64,000 nucleotides of DNA, from positions 462,131 through 526,130 of the forward strand of contig NZ_WUUT01000002.1 in the NCBI RefSeq assembly GCF_009831575.1, written 5' to 3'. Position numbers and translations under genes: made by a program. Below are positions 17,460 to 25,773 of the stretch, one piece after another. Within the stretch, counting starts at the first letter, position 1; each line of letters opens with the position of its first letter. Below the pieces are notes generated by a model. The model did no database searches and was not told where the DNA came from. It was given only the letters and a program-made list of their open reading frames with translations. Source of the stretch: Halovenus carboxidivorans. GTDB lineage: Archaea > Halobacteriota > Halobacteria > Halobacteriales > Haloarculaceae.

Positions 17460-18797
17460 ATGGCAACGAAAGAACCTGAACCGGACGACATCATCCAGCC
17501 GATCCTGAACACCTCGAAGTGGTGGTACGCGGCCTTCGGGACTGCCATCGGGGTCATCCTGCTGTGGCTGACCGCCTGGGGATGGCAGCTCCAGAACGGG
17601 CTGATCGTCACCGGCCTCGGCGACTGGGGTAGCGGTGGCGGTGTCACCTGGGGCCTGTACATCGGGGCGTTCATCTGGTGGGTCGGCGTCGCACACGGTG
17701 GGATCATCCTCTCGGCAGCCGTCCGGCTGTTCGGGATGAAGAAGTATCAGCCGGTGGCCCGCGTCGCGGAGCTACTGACGCTGACCGCGCTGAGCATGGC
17801 CGGTCTGTACATCGTCATGCACACCGGTCGACCCGACCGGATGGTCGTCAGCGTCATCCAGGCGTACCCGTGGACGGTCACGTCGTCGCCGCTGGTGTGG
17901 GACCTGACGGTCATTACGCTGTACTTCGTCCTGACGGCGACGTACATCACCCTGACGCTGCGGTACGACGCCGTCCGTCTCCGCCACAAGGTGCCTGACT
18001 ACCTCGGGCCGGTCTACTCCGCGGTCACCTTCGGCTACACCAAAAAGGAAGACGAGATCATCGAGCGGATGGTCTGGTGGCTCGCGCTGGGGATCATCAT
18101 CCTCGCGCCGCTGTTGCTCCACGGTGGTGTGATTCCGTGGCTGTTCGCGCTGCTGCCCTCGATGCCGAAGTGGCAGGGCGCGGTGCAGGGACCGCAGTTC
18201 CTCTCGATTGCACTCACCTCCGCAATCGGCGGTGTGATCATCATCTCGTACGGTCTGCGGTGGGCCTACGACTGGGATCACATCCTCACTGACGAGGTGT
18301 TCAAGGGGCTGACCAAGTGGCTCGGCCTGTTCAGCCTGCTGTACATCTGGCTGCAGCTCCAGCAGCTGATCAACGGGCTGTACGCCGCGCCGCTGGACCT
18401 GCGAGAGGTCACGTGGGCGACGGTCACGAACCCGATCTACGTGGACATGGCGATACTGATGACCATCGTCCTCGGGTACATCTTCGCCTCGTCGCTCAGC
18501 GACAAGGTCTTCTCGAAACGGCGCTCGCTGATCATCTCCTTCATGGCGCTGTACGCGACGCTGTCGGAGAAGATCCTGTTCGTCTTCGAGGGGCTCGAGT
18601 ACCCGACCTTCAGCCTCTACCACGCAGTGCCGGGACACTACACGCCGAGCATCGTCGAACTGGCGTCGCTCGGCGGGACGATTTCGCTGTGTACGCTGCT
18701 GTTCCTGGTCATTCTGAAGTTGTTCCCGGTGGTGGAGCTACACGCGGTGGAGAGTCACGACGACCACGATGAACACGACGAGGAGGTGTCAGCATGA
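17460..18797 (+). CDS. nrfD: NrfD/PsrC-type quinone-interacting membrane subunit
   Basis: Polytopic membrane protein of 445 residues with about ten hydrophobic helices. It belongs to the NrfD/PsrC/ActC family, which binds quinol and passes electrons to an associated Fe-S subunit. Family features include the N-terminal SKWWYAAFGTAIGV region, IGAFIWWVGVAHGGIILSAA, GLYIVMHTGRPDRM and YHAVPGHYTPSIVE near the end. The tail is His/Asp-rich. It starts 2 bp after the Fe-S gene and overlaps the following small gene by 4 bp, so all three are one transcription unit. Possible partners are the two upstream halocyanins; direction of electron flow is not known. Confidence 0.9.
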   Translation: MATKEPEPDDIIQPILNTSKWWYAAFGTAIGVILLWLTAWGWQLQNGLIVTGLGDWGSGGGVTWGLYIGAFIWWVGVAHGGIILSAAVRLFGMKKYQPVARVAELLTLTALSMAGLYIVMHTGRPDRMVVSVIQAYPWTVTSSPLVWDLTVITLYFVLTATYITLTLRYDAVRLRHKVPDYLGPVYSAVTFGYTKKEDEIIERMVWWLALGIIILAPLLLHGGVIPWLFALLPSMPKWQGAVQGPQFLSIALTSAIGGVIIISYGLRWAYDWDHILTDEVFKGLTKWLGLFSLLYIWLQLQQLINGLYAAPLDLREVTWATVTNPIYVDMAILMTIVLGYIFASSLSDKVFSKRRSLIISFMALYATLSEKILFVFEGLEYPTFSLYHAVPGHYTPSIVELASLGGTISLCTLLFLVILKLFPVVELHAVESHDDHDEHDEEVSA

Positions 18798-19009
18798 CTT
18801 GGGACGTTATCAACCCCGGAATCTGGGTCATCTTCGGCGTCATCGGCCTCCCAGTGTACACGCTGTTCCTCGGGTGGTTCCTCGGAAAACCACGCGAGTA
18901 CAGCACCACAGTACTGGGGCTGTCGGTGTTCGCTAGCCTCGTGTTATCGCTGTGGGGCGGGCTGTACGTCGTCACGATGCTGATCCGCTTTTTCTTCTTC
19001 ACCGGATAG
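18794..19009 (+). CDS. Small two-helix membrane protein of the NrfD module
   Basis: A 71-residue protein with two strongly hydrophobic segments: IWVIFGVIGLPVYTLFLGWFL, and from about residue 42 LGLSVFASLVLSLWGGLYVV. It ends in FFFFTG. ATG overlaps the NrfD stop by 4 bp, which implies coupled translation and a stable accessory role in the same membrane complex. No family name is recognised. Confidence 0.8.
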   Translation: MTWDVINPGIWVIFGVIGLPVYTLFLGWFLGKPREYSTTVLGLSVFASLVLSLWGGLYVVTMLIRFFFFTG

Positions 19010-19109
19010 CCCGCCGGGCGGTTTCGGGACGACTCGCCCTCGAATCGATCACTCGTTTTGTCGAGCCGAACCCGAAAGGGACACACTACTGCACCCCCTA
19101 TTGGCAGGT

Positions 19110-20249
19110 ATGGCTACAGAAGAAGAGCTTATGGAGAGACTCAGCGAGGTCGAAGAGCCGCTGATCGGCGACGATATCGTCTCGCTAGATCTCGTCAACG
19201 GCGTCCAGATCGACGGCGACACCGCGCACATCTCACTCGCGTTCAACTCCCCCTTCGCCCCGACCGAGATGGATCTCGGTGAAGAGATCCGTGAGGTCGT
19301 CCGTGACGAAGGGTACGACCCACAACTGCACGCCGACGTGGACCACATCGACGGCTTCGACGACGACGTGTTCCCGAACATCCGCAACGTGATCGCGGTC
19401 GCGTCCGGCAAGGGCGGTGTCGGGAAGACCACCGTCGCCGCGAATCTGGCCGCCGGGCTCGACAAGCTCGGCGCCCGGGTCGGCCTGCTGGATGCGGACA
19501 TCCACGGGCCGAACGTGCCGCGGATTCTTCCGGTGGACGAGGATCCCGGCGTGACGCCCGAGGAGGAGAAGATGGTACCCGCCGTCTCCGACGGTGTCAA
19601 GGTGATCAGCATGGACTTCATGACGAAAAACCAGGACGACCCGACGATCATGCGGGGTCCGATGGTCAACAACGTCATGACCCACTTCCTGGAGAACGTC
19701 GAGTGGGGCACCCTCGATTACCTGGTCGTCGACCTGCCGCCGGGGACCGGTGACGCCTCGCTGGACCTGCTCCAGACCCTGCCCGTGACGGCCGCGACAA
19801 TCGTCACGACGCCCCAGCAGATGGCCGTCGACGACGCCCGGAAGGGGCTGCGACTGTTCGAGAAACACGACACGCCCGTCATGGGCATCGTCGAGAACAT
19901 GAGCGCGTTCCACTGTGCGAACTGCGGCGACACGCACGACCCGTTCGGCTCCGGCGGTGCCGAAGAGATCGCCGAGGACTACGGCGTCCGCAACCTCGGT
20001 TCCCTGCCGATCCACGAGGACTTCGGCGCCGACGGGACGACCGATCCGGTCGTCAAAAACGAGGCGAGCGCGGTCCACGACGACGCCGTCGAACTGATCG
20101 AATCGATGGCCGACCGCATCGGCGAGATCAACCGACGGAAGGTCGCCGGCAAACTCGACACCGTCGACAGCGGCTCTGCCTTCGGCGATCAGCCCTCCGG
20201 GACGGCCACACTCGGCACGAAGGGCGGCCGCGGCGGACAGGGCCTCTGA
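19110..20249 (+). CDS. mrp: Mrp/ApbC-type Fe-S cluster carrier ATPase
   Basis: P-loop ATPase of 379 residues thought to hold and transfer [4Fe-4S] clusters to apo-proteins. It has an N-terminal MIP18/DUF59 domain (about 1-85). The deviant Walker A is GKGGVGKTT, followed by LLDADIHGPNVPR, the MRGPMVNN segment, DLPPGTGDAS and the cluster-ligand motif CANCGD (CxxC). ATG 19110 is preferred over an upstream TTG. A second, more divergent Mrp paralogue lies at 57297-58523. Context next to an Fe-S respiratory complex and the [4Fe-4S] enzyme KorAB is suggestive but not proof of a dedicated role. Confidence 0.92.
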   Translation: MATEEELMERLSEVEEPLIGDDIVSLDLVNGVQIDGDTAHISLAFNSPFAPTEMDLGEEIREVVRDEGYDPQLHADVDHIDGFDDDVFPNIRNVIAVASGKGGVGKTTVAANLAAGLDKLGARVGLLDADIHGPNVPRILPVDEDPGVTPEEEKMVPAVSDGVKVISMDFMTKNQDDPTIMRGPMVNNVMTHFLENVEWGTLDYLVVDLPPGTGDASLDLLQTLPVTAATIVTTPQQMAVDDARKGLRLFEKHDTPVMGIVENMSAFHCANCGDTHDPFGSGGAEEIAEDYGVRNLGSLPIHEDFGADGTTDPVVKNEASAVHDDAVELIESMADRIGEINRRKVAGKLDTVDSGSAFGDQPSGTATLGTKGGRGGQGL

Positions 20250-20306
20250 ACGGTCGGCTCCGATCGGCCGGTGGCTCTGTAGGTAACGGGAGAACGTATC
20301 AGTAGG

Positions 20307-20312
20307 TTTTAC
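20307..20312 (+). promoter_or_regulatory. TATA-like element of fumC
   Basis: TTTTAC lies 25-30 bp before the fumC ATG, consistent with a leaderless transcript. ACCCGG and CCGGGT form an inverted repeat between it and the start codon (about 20315-20336). Confidence 0.45.
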
Positions 20313-20336
20313 GCACCCGGGTCCGAACGTCCGGGT

Positions 20337-21746
20337 ATGACAGACGAGGACTACCGAACCGAGCAGGACAGCCTCGGCGAAATGCAGGTTCCGGCGGACG
20401 CCTACTGGGGGGCACAGACCCAGCGGGCGATCGAGAACTTCCCCATCTCGAACATCTCGTTCGGCCGGCGGTTCGTCCGGGCGCTGGGCATCGTCAAGAA
20501 GGGCGCGGCCCAGGCCAACCGCGACCTCGGGCTGATCGAGGAGGAGAAGGCCGACTGCATCATAGAGGCGGCCGACGAGGTCATCGCGGGCGAACACGAC
20601 GACCAGTTCCCCGTCGATATCTTCCAGACCGGGTCGGGGACGTCCTCGAACATGAACGCCAACGAGGTCATCGCCAACCGCGCGACCGAACTGTACGGCG
20701 GCGAGATCGGTACCCGAGAGATCCACCCGAACGACCACGTCAACTACGGCCAGTCGAGCAACGACGTGATCCCGACGGCGATGCACGTCGCCTCCCTGGA
20801 GGCCGTCGAGCGGGACCTGCTCCCCGCTCTCGCCGCGCTGCGTGACGAACTCCAAGCCAAGGAGACGGAGTTCGCGGACGTGGTCAAGACGGGCCGAACC
20901 CACCTGCAGGACGCCACGCCGGTCACGCTCGGCCAGGAGTTCGGCGGCTACCGGACCCAGATCGAGAAAGGTATCGAGCGGGTGCGCAACAGCCGCGAGC
21001 ACCTCTCGGAACTCGCACTCGGCGGGACGGCGACGGGAACGGGACTGAACACCCATCCGGAGTTCCCGGAACGCGCCGCGGAGTACATCTCCGAGGAGAC
21101 CGACATCGACTTCCGCGAGGCCGACAACCACTTCGAGGCCCAGGCCGCCCACGACGCGATGAGCGAAGCACACGGCGCGTTGCGAACGGTCGCGGGCAGT
21201 CTGAACAAGATCGCGAACGACCTGCGGCTGCTGGCCTCGGGGCCGCGAAACGGCCTCGGCGAGATCGAACAGCCCGAGAACCAGCCCGGGTCGTCGATCA
21301 TGCCGGGGAAGATCAACCCCGTCGTCGCGGAATCGGTCAATCAGGTCCACAAGCAGGTCGTCGGCAACGACGCCGCGGTCTCCGCCGGCGCCGCCGAGGG
21401 ACAGATCGACCTCAATCTCTACAAGCCGGTGCTGGCGCACAACTTCCTCCAGTCGGCGAACATCCTCACGAACGTCAGCGAGGCCTTCGCCGAGAAGTTC
21501 GTCCGCAAACTCGAAGCCAACGAGCAACACTGTGCCGACCGCGTCGAGCAGTCCATGGCGCTGGCGACGGCACTCAACCCCGCAATCGGCTACGACAAGG
21601 CCAGCGAAGTCGCCAAGACGGCACTCAAGGAGGGCAAGTCCGTCCGTGAAGTCGCAATCGAGAAGGGCTACCTGAGCGAGGAGGAAGCCGACGAGGTGCT
21701 CGACCCCGCCAAGATGACCGAACGGGTCATCCTCGGCGACGACTAA
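20337..21746 (+). CDS. fumC: Class II fumarate hydratase
   Basis: Cytosolic TCA-cycle enzyme interconverting fumarate and L-malate. The 469-residue length is normal for FumC. Visible hallmarks are the N-terminal YWGAQTQRAIENF, TGSGTSSNMNANEVIANRA, the NDHVNYGQSSNDVIPTAMH loop, KTGRTHLQDATPVTLGQEF with the catalytic His, and the superfamily signature GSSIMPGKINPV with the catalytic Ser. There are no Fe-S cysteines, as expected of class II. It is monocistronic with its own promoter. Confidence 0.97.
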   Translation: MTDEDYRTEQDSLGEMQVPADAYWGAQTQRAIENFPISNISFGRRFVRALGIVKKGAAQANRDLGLIEEEKADCIIEAADEVIAGEHDDQFPVDIFQTGSGTSSNMNANEVIANRATELYGGEIGTREIHPNDHVNYGQSSNDVIPTAMHVASLEAVERDLLPALAALRDELQAKETEFADVVKTGRTHLQDATPVTLGQEFGGYRTQIEKGIERVRNSREHLSELALGGTATGTGLNTHPEFPERAAEYISEETDIDFREADNHFEAQAAHDAMSEAHGALRTVAGSLNKIANDLRLLASGPRNGLGEIEQPENQPGSSIMPGKINPVVAESVNQVHKQVVGNDAAVSAGAAEGQIDLNLYKPVLAHNFLQSANILTNVSEAFAEKFVRKLEANEQHCADRVEQSMALATALNPAIGYDKASEVAKTALKEGKSVREVAIEKGYLSEEEADEVLDPAKMTERVILGDD

Positions 21747-21754
21747 CAGTTCGC

Positions 21755-21760
21755 TTATTT
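21755..21760 (+). promoter_or_regulatory. TATA-like element of the surface-protein gene
   Basis: TTATTT is centred about 27 bp before the ATG at 21785, in the 38-bp gap after fumC. The same T-rich stretch may serve as the fumC transcription terminator. Confidence 0.45.
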
Positions 21761-21784
21761 TCTTCCACTCGTATTGTCGTCGTA

Positions 21785-23353
21785 ATGAGTGATCGACGGG
21801 AGCTGTTCGTCGTGCTCGCGATTCTGGCGTCGTTCGGTTCGCTGGCCGTTCTCGGCGGACCTGGACTCGATCCCGGTGACGGAGCGGCATCGCCGGAGCG
21901 GACGACAGGCTCACAGACCGGCGAGGACGCGGTACAACAGAGCGGAGACACGGCCCGGCAGACGGTGGTCCACGAGTGTGCGGCGACGCCGCCGGAGGAC
22001 TACGCGGATCCGGCCGGGAACGGCTCCGACACGCTGGGCTGGGTCGAGGGCTACTGGTACGACGAACCACTGGCCATCGACCGGTCGGACGGGCTGAACG
22101 AGACCGAACTCCGGCGCGTGAGCGCGCGAACGGCCGCCCGCGTGGAGGCGCTACGGTGTCTGCCGGCCAGAGAGGGCGTCCCGCCCGTCGAGGTGCAGAC
22201 CCGCGAGCAGTTCCGCGCTAACCAGTCCGGTGCGTTCGATGTCTCGCGAGAACGGCGGCTTGCCGACAACGCCGCGCTGGCGATCAGGCTGATCTCCGGC
22301 ACCGAATCCAACAGCACCGACGAGCGCGAACAGAACCGCGGCTCCTCCGTCACGGGTACGTACAACTTCGTCACCGAGGAGATTCGCGTCGTCACGGACG
22401 GCGGATCGAATCTCACGATCGACGAGGGCGTGTTGGCCCACGAGATCGGACACGCGATCCAGGACCAGCACTTCGATCTCGGCGGCTACAACCGCAGCAC
22501 AGTCGACCGCGACAAGGCGATTCTCGGTCTCATCGAGGGGGATGTCAGCTACGTCCAGCGGCAGTACCGACAGGCCTGTGCGACCGGCGGCTGGGAACAG
22601 GGCTGTCTCAGTTTCGACGGAGGGGGCAACGAAAGCACCGAAGACGGGGACTCCGGTCCGAACGTGGCGAACTGGGGGCTGTACTTCCAGACCCGCCAAC
22701 CGTACAACGACGGTCCCGCGTTCATCGAGTATATCTACGAGCGCGGCGACGGCTGGTCGTCGGTGAACGACCTCTACGACGAACCCCCGACGACAGTGAT
22801 GGAAGTCGTTCGGCCGGACCGCTACGGCGAGTTCGAGCCACGGTCGTTCAGCGTGGCCGACCGGAGCAGCGGGGAGTGGGAGCGGTACGACCCCGCGGCC
22901 GGGCCGGAGTACGATCAGATCGGCGTCGCCGGAATCTCGTCGATGTTCATCGCCCCGTCGATCGAAACGGACGCCGAGGTGAACATCTACACGCCGGCGG
23001 AGATTCTGGCGAACGGGGACAGCCGCACGTACCAGTACTTCCAGGAGGAGACCGCCGGCTGGCGCGGTGATCGGCTCTACACCTACCGGGGAGCGGGTAA
23101 CCAGACCGCGGCCGTGTGGGCCATCGAGTGGTCGTCCGCGGCGAGGTGGGAGCCGTTCGTCCGCAGCTACAGAGAGTTGATCGCGTACCGCGGCGGCGAA
23201 CGGGTCAGCGAGAGCACCTATCAGTTCGGCCCCGAGACGGGCTATGACATGGCACTGCAGATCAGAACGGACGGCACCCGCGTGACAATCGTGACTGCGC
23301 CGACCGTCGACCAACTGGAGGAGGTCCATCCGCCCGACCCGTCGGCGCAGTGA
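21785..23353 (+). CDS. Hvo_1808-type surface protein with zincin-like HExxH motif
   Basis: Secreted or membrane-anchored protein of 522 residues. It has an N-terminal hydrophobic segment (ELFVVLAILASFGSLAVLGG) and no twin-arginine motif, so Sec export is likely. Residues 219-223 read HEIGH within EGVLAHEIGHAIQDQHFDL, the zinc-binding motif of gluzincin-like metallopeptidases; possible third ligands are Glu residues downstream such as in LIEGDVSY. It resembles what haloarchaeal annotation calls the Hvo_1808 family. Enzymatic activity and target are unknown. It is monocistronic between fumC and the convergent tetR. Confidence 0.8.
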   Translation: MSDRRELFVVLAILASFGSLAVLGGPGLDPGDGAASPERTTGSQTGEDAVQQSGDTARQTVVHECAATPPEDYADPAGNGSDTLGWVEGYWYDEPLAIDRSDGLNETELRRVSARTAARVEALRCLPAREGVPPVEVQTREQFRANQSGAFDVSRERRLADNAALAIRLISGTESNSTDEREQNRGSSVTGTYNFVTEEIRVVTDGGSNLTIDEGVLAHEIGHAIQDQHFDLGGYNRSTVDRDKAILGLIEGDVSYVQRQYRQACATGGWEQGCLSFDGGGNESTEDGDSGPNVANWGLYFQTRQPYNDGPAFIEYIYERGDGWSSVNDLYDEPPTTVMEVVRPDRYGEFEPRSFSVADRSSGEWERYDPAAGPEYDQIGVAGISSMFIAPSIETDAEVNIYTPAEILANGDSRTYQYFQEETAGWRGDRLYTYRGAGNQTAAVWAIEWSSAARWEPFVRSYRELIAYRGGERVSESTYQFGPETGYDMALQIRTDGTRVTIVTAPTVDQLEEVHPPDPSAQ

Positions 23354-23401
23354 ACGATCGCAAAACCCGAGTCGGCCTCGACCGATCCGTCCGACGCGGC
23401 G

Positions 23402-24016
23402 TCACTCGTCCCCGGCAAGGAGCCTGTGTTCGATGTACGCGTCGAGTTCTTCCTGTACCGTCTGCCCGATGTCGTCGTCGGTCGTCGTGATCTGTCGGTT
23501 GACCGTCCCGTGAATCACGGACATGAGAAACGACGCCGCTCGGTCGGGGTCGACCTCCCGGAAGACGCCCGAAGCGATCCCCTGCCGGACGACCATGGCC
23601 ATGCGGTCGTGGAAGAACTGGTCCGTTCGGGTGAACTGCTCCCGGTAGGCGTCGTCGTGGGCGGCCTGAGCGCGAAGCTCCGTCATCGCGCGCTCGAACT
23701 CCGTCCGTTCGGGCTCCGGAGCCGTCGGAATCGCGTGATTGAGCATCTCCCGTAGCTGACCCTCCGGGTCGTCGGTCGCCTCCTCGGGGACGCTCGCCTC
23801 GAACCGTTCCAGCAGAAAGGCCAGCAGACCGACCAGTAGATCGTCTTTGCCGTCGTAGTGCTGATAGATCAGCGACTTGCTCTTCGGAAACTGCTCGTCG
23901 ATCCGGTCCATAGTCAACCCGGAGTAGCCGTGCTCCCGCAGCGCGTCGTACGCCGCCTGCATGATCTCGGTCCGAGTGTTCTCCGGTGCCGACTCAAACG
24001 GATCGGGCATTCCCAT
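23402..24016 (-). CDS. TetR/AcrR-family repressor of the MATE gene
   Basis: One-component regulator of 204 residues. The N-terminal TetR HTH is seen at about 8-58 (RTEIMQAAYDALREHGYSGL, then the recognition helix near IDEQFPKSKSLIYQHYDGKDDLLVG). The rest is the helical ligand-binding and dimer domain. The start at 24016 lies one base from a perfect 20-bp palindrome, and a TATA-like GTATATG (24041-24047) is 26-30 bp upstream. The transcript is therefore leaderless and the operator sits exactly between TATA and start codon, predicting tight autorepression. The divergent MATE exporter is the likely co-target. The ligand is unknown, presumably a cationic or aromatic drug-like compound. Confidence 0.9.
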   Translation of the reverse strand: MGMPDPFESAPENTRTEIMQAAYDALREHGYSGLTMDRIDEQFPKSKSLIYQHYDGKDDLLVGLLAFLLERFEASVPEEATDDPEGQLREMLNHAIPTAPEPERTEFERAMTELRAQAAHDDAYREQFTRTDQFFHDRMAMVVRQGIASGVFREVDPDRAASFLMSVIHGTVNRQITTTDDDIGQTVQEELDAYIEHRLLAGDE

Positions 24017-24017
24017 G

Positions 24018-24037
24018 GTGAATGAATATTCATTCAC
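24018..24037. promoter_or_regulatory. TetR operator, perfect 20-bp palindrome
   Basis: Half-site GTGAATGAAT followed directly by its exact reverse complement ATTCATTCAC. It abuts the tetR start codon and lies between the tetR TATA box and the coding start, while the MATE gene begins 135 bp away on the other side. Its size and symmetry are typical of TetR-family dimers. Confidence 0.85.
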
Positions 24038-24172
24038 AAGGTATATGCGTTTTCACTCCCACAGCTATCGTGTGCACTGGACCGCCGCAGAGTCGGATCT
24101 CTCGGACACGCACGGACGACGGGTAGCTGGCAGTGCCCCGAACGGCCGTCACGACCGGGGGGTGTCCGCCTG

Positions 24173-25687
24173 ATGTTCAAAGGCCCCGACGAGTTAGAAC
24201 TCACGAGCGGTGACGTCGGGATGCCGCTGTTCTGGCTCTCGTTGCCGATCGTGATTACGAACCTCCTCCAGACCGCCTACAACCTCGTGGACACGTTCTG
24301 GCTGGGCCAGTACTCCACGACGGCGCTGGCGGCGATCTCCTTCGGCTTTCCGCTGGTCTTCCTGTTCATCTCGTTCGGACTCGGCCTGTCGGTCGCGGGA
24401 TCGGTGCTGGTCGCCCAGAACACGGGTGCCGGCGACTCGCGGCAGGCGGAGTACGCCGCCTCGCAGACGATACTGTTCTCGTTCGTGCTGGCGACGGTGT
24501 TGGGAGTCGCCGGCTACTTCGTCGTCGGTGACCTGCTCCGACTGTTCGGCGCCGCGCCGGCGACGCAGGTCGCCGCCACGTCGTACCTGCAGGTCATCAC
24601 GCTCGGACTCCCGCTGATGTTCGGCTTTCTCGTCTTCATCTCGCTGATGCGGGGCTACGGCGACACGGTGACGCCGATGCTTGTCATGTTCGGGTCGGTG
24701 GTGCTCAACATCGCTCTGGACCCGTTTCTCATCTTCGGCTGGACGGTGCTCCCCAACGCCCCGCTGGTCGGGACGATTAGCTTTCCGGAGTTGGGGATTC
24801 AGGGCGCGGCCTACGCCACGGTCTTCTCACGCGGCGTGGCGATGGTCGTCGGACTGGCGATCATGTTCCGTGGCAACCGCGGCGTCAAGATCCGGCTGTC
24901 GGACATGCGCCCGGATCTGGCGTACTTCCGGAAGATTCTCCGGATCGGGGTACCCGCCTCCATCGAGGGGACCGGTCGTGCGATTTCGGTCAACGCCCTG
25001 CTGGTTGTCGTCGGCGGCTTCTCGACGGTCGTCGTCGCCGGCTACGGGATCGGCATCCGGATCTTCTCGGTCATCTTCCTGCCGGCAATCGCCGTCTCGC
25101 AGGGCGTCGAGACGATGGTGGGACAGAACGTCGGTGCCGAACGCGTCGACCGCGCCAGCACGGCCACACAGTTCGCCGCCAAGTGGATGTTCGTGTTACT
25201 CGGAGGCCTGGGCGTGCTCATCTTCCTGCTGCCGAGGCCCATCGCCGCGGTGTTCACGAACGATCCCGCCGTCGTCGACATCGCGGCCGAGTTCCTGCGA
25301 TACGTCGCGTTGACATTCGGCTTCATCGGAGTGATGCGGGCGTACACCGGCGCGTTCCGGGGGGCCGGCCACACGCTGATGGCCGCCGTCGTCGCCGTCT
25401 CGTTTCTCGGGTTCATCCGGCTCCCCGTCGCGGCGATACTGGCCTACGGGGTCGGTCCGGCCGCGCTGACCGTCGCCGGCCAGACCGTGGCGATCCCGGA
25501 ACTCGTCACGGCCATCGGCCCGACCGGGATCTGGTGGGGATTCATCGTCTCGAACATCGCCGGCGCGGTGATCGCCTACGCGTGGTTCCGGCGAGGAACC
25601 TGGAAATCCGGCGACGTCCGGGGCCCGGCGGGCGATGCCCCTGGCGCAGGCTCCGACTCCGAGTCAGAGCCCTCGACGGGCGACTGA
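24173..25687 (+). CDS. MATE-family efflux transporter
   Basis: Twelve-helix multidrug/toxin extrusion antiporter of 504 residues, exporting organic cations or other toxic compounds in exchange for Na+ or H+. MATE features include the N-terminal GMPLFWLSLPIVITNLLQTAYNLVDTFWLG region, an early FGFPLVFLFISFGLGL helix, the duplicated second half starting near RIGVPASIEGTGRA and GVETMVGQNVGAERVDRA. The C-terminus is acidic. It is divergent from the TetR gene and shares its operator region. ATG overlaps the stop of a short upstream reading frame (TGATG at 24171-24175), hinting at a leader peptide. Confidence 0.93.
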   Translation: MFKGPDELELTSGDVGMPLFWLSLPIVITNLLQTAYNLVDTFWLGQYSTTALAAISFGFPLVFLFISFGLGLSVAGSVLVAQNTGAGDSRQAEYAASQTILFSFVLATVLGVAGYFVVGDLLRLFGAAPATQVAATSYLQVITLGLPLMFGFLVFISLMRGYGDTVTPMLVMFGSVVLNIALDPFLIFGWTVLPNAPLVGTISFPELGIQGAAYATVFSRGVAMVVGLAIMFRGNRGVKIRLSDMRPDLAYFRKILRIGVPASIEGTGRAISVNALLVVVGGFSTVVVAGYGIGIRIFSVIFLPAIAVSQGVETMVGQNVGAERVDRASTATQFAAKWMFVLLGGLGVLIFLLPRPIAAVFTNDPAVVDIAAEFLRYVALTFGFIGVMRAYTGAFRGAGHTLMAAVVAVSFLGFIRLPVAAILAYGVGPAALTVAGQTVAIPELVTAIGPTGIWWGFIVSNIAGAVIAYAWFRRGTWKSGDVRGPAGDAPGAGSDSESEPSTGD

Positions 25688-25773
25688 GCCCGAAAAGGGT
25701 CCCGTCTCGCAGATATCCTGTCGGTTGTGGGTAACTTCTATGTGGATCGCCCGCGAAAACTGAGCTATTACTG

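Noticed and set aside
19233..22070. 945-codon minus-strand frame opposite mrp and fumC
   Set aside because: It crosses two well-identified plus-strand genes and their intergenic region; composition is not protein-like. It is an antisense shadow.
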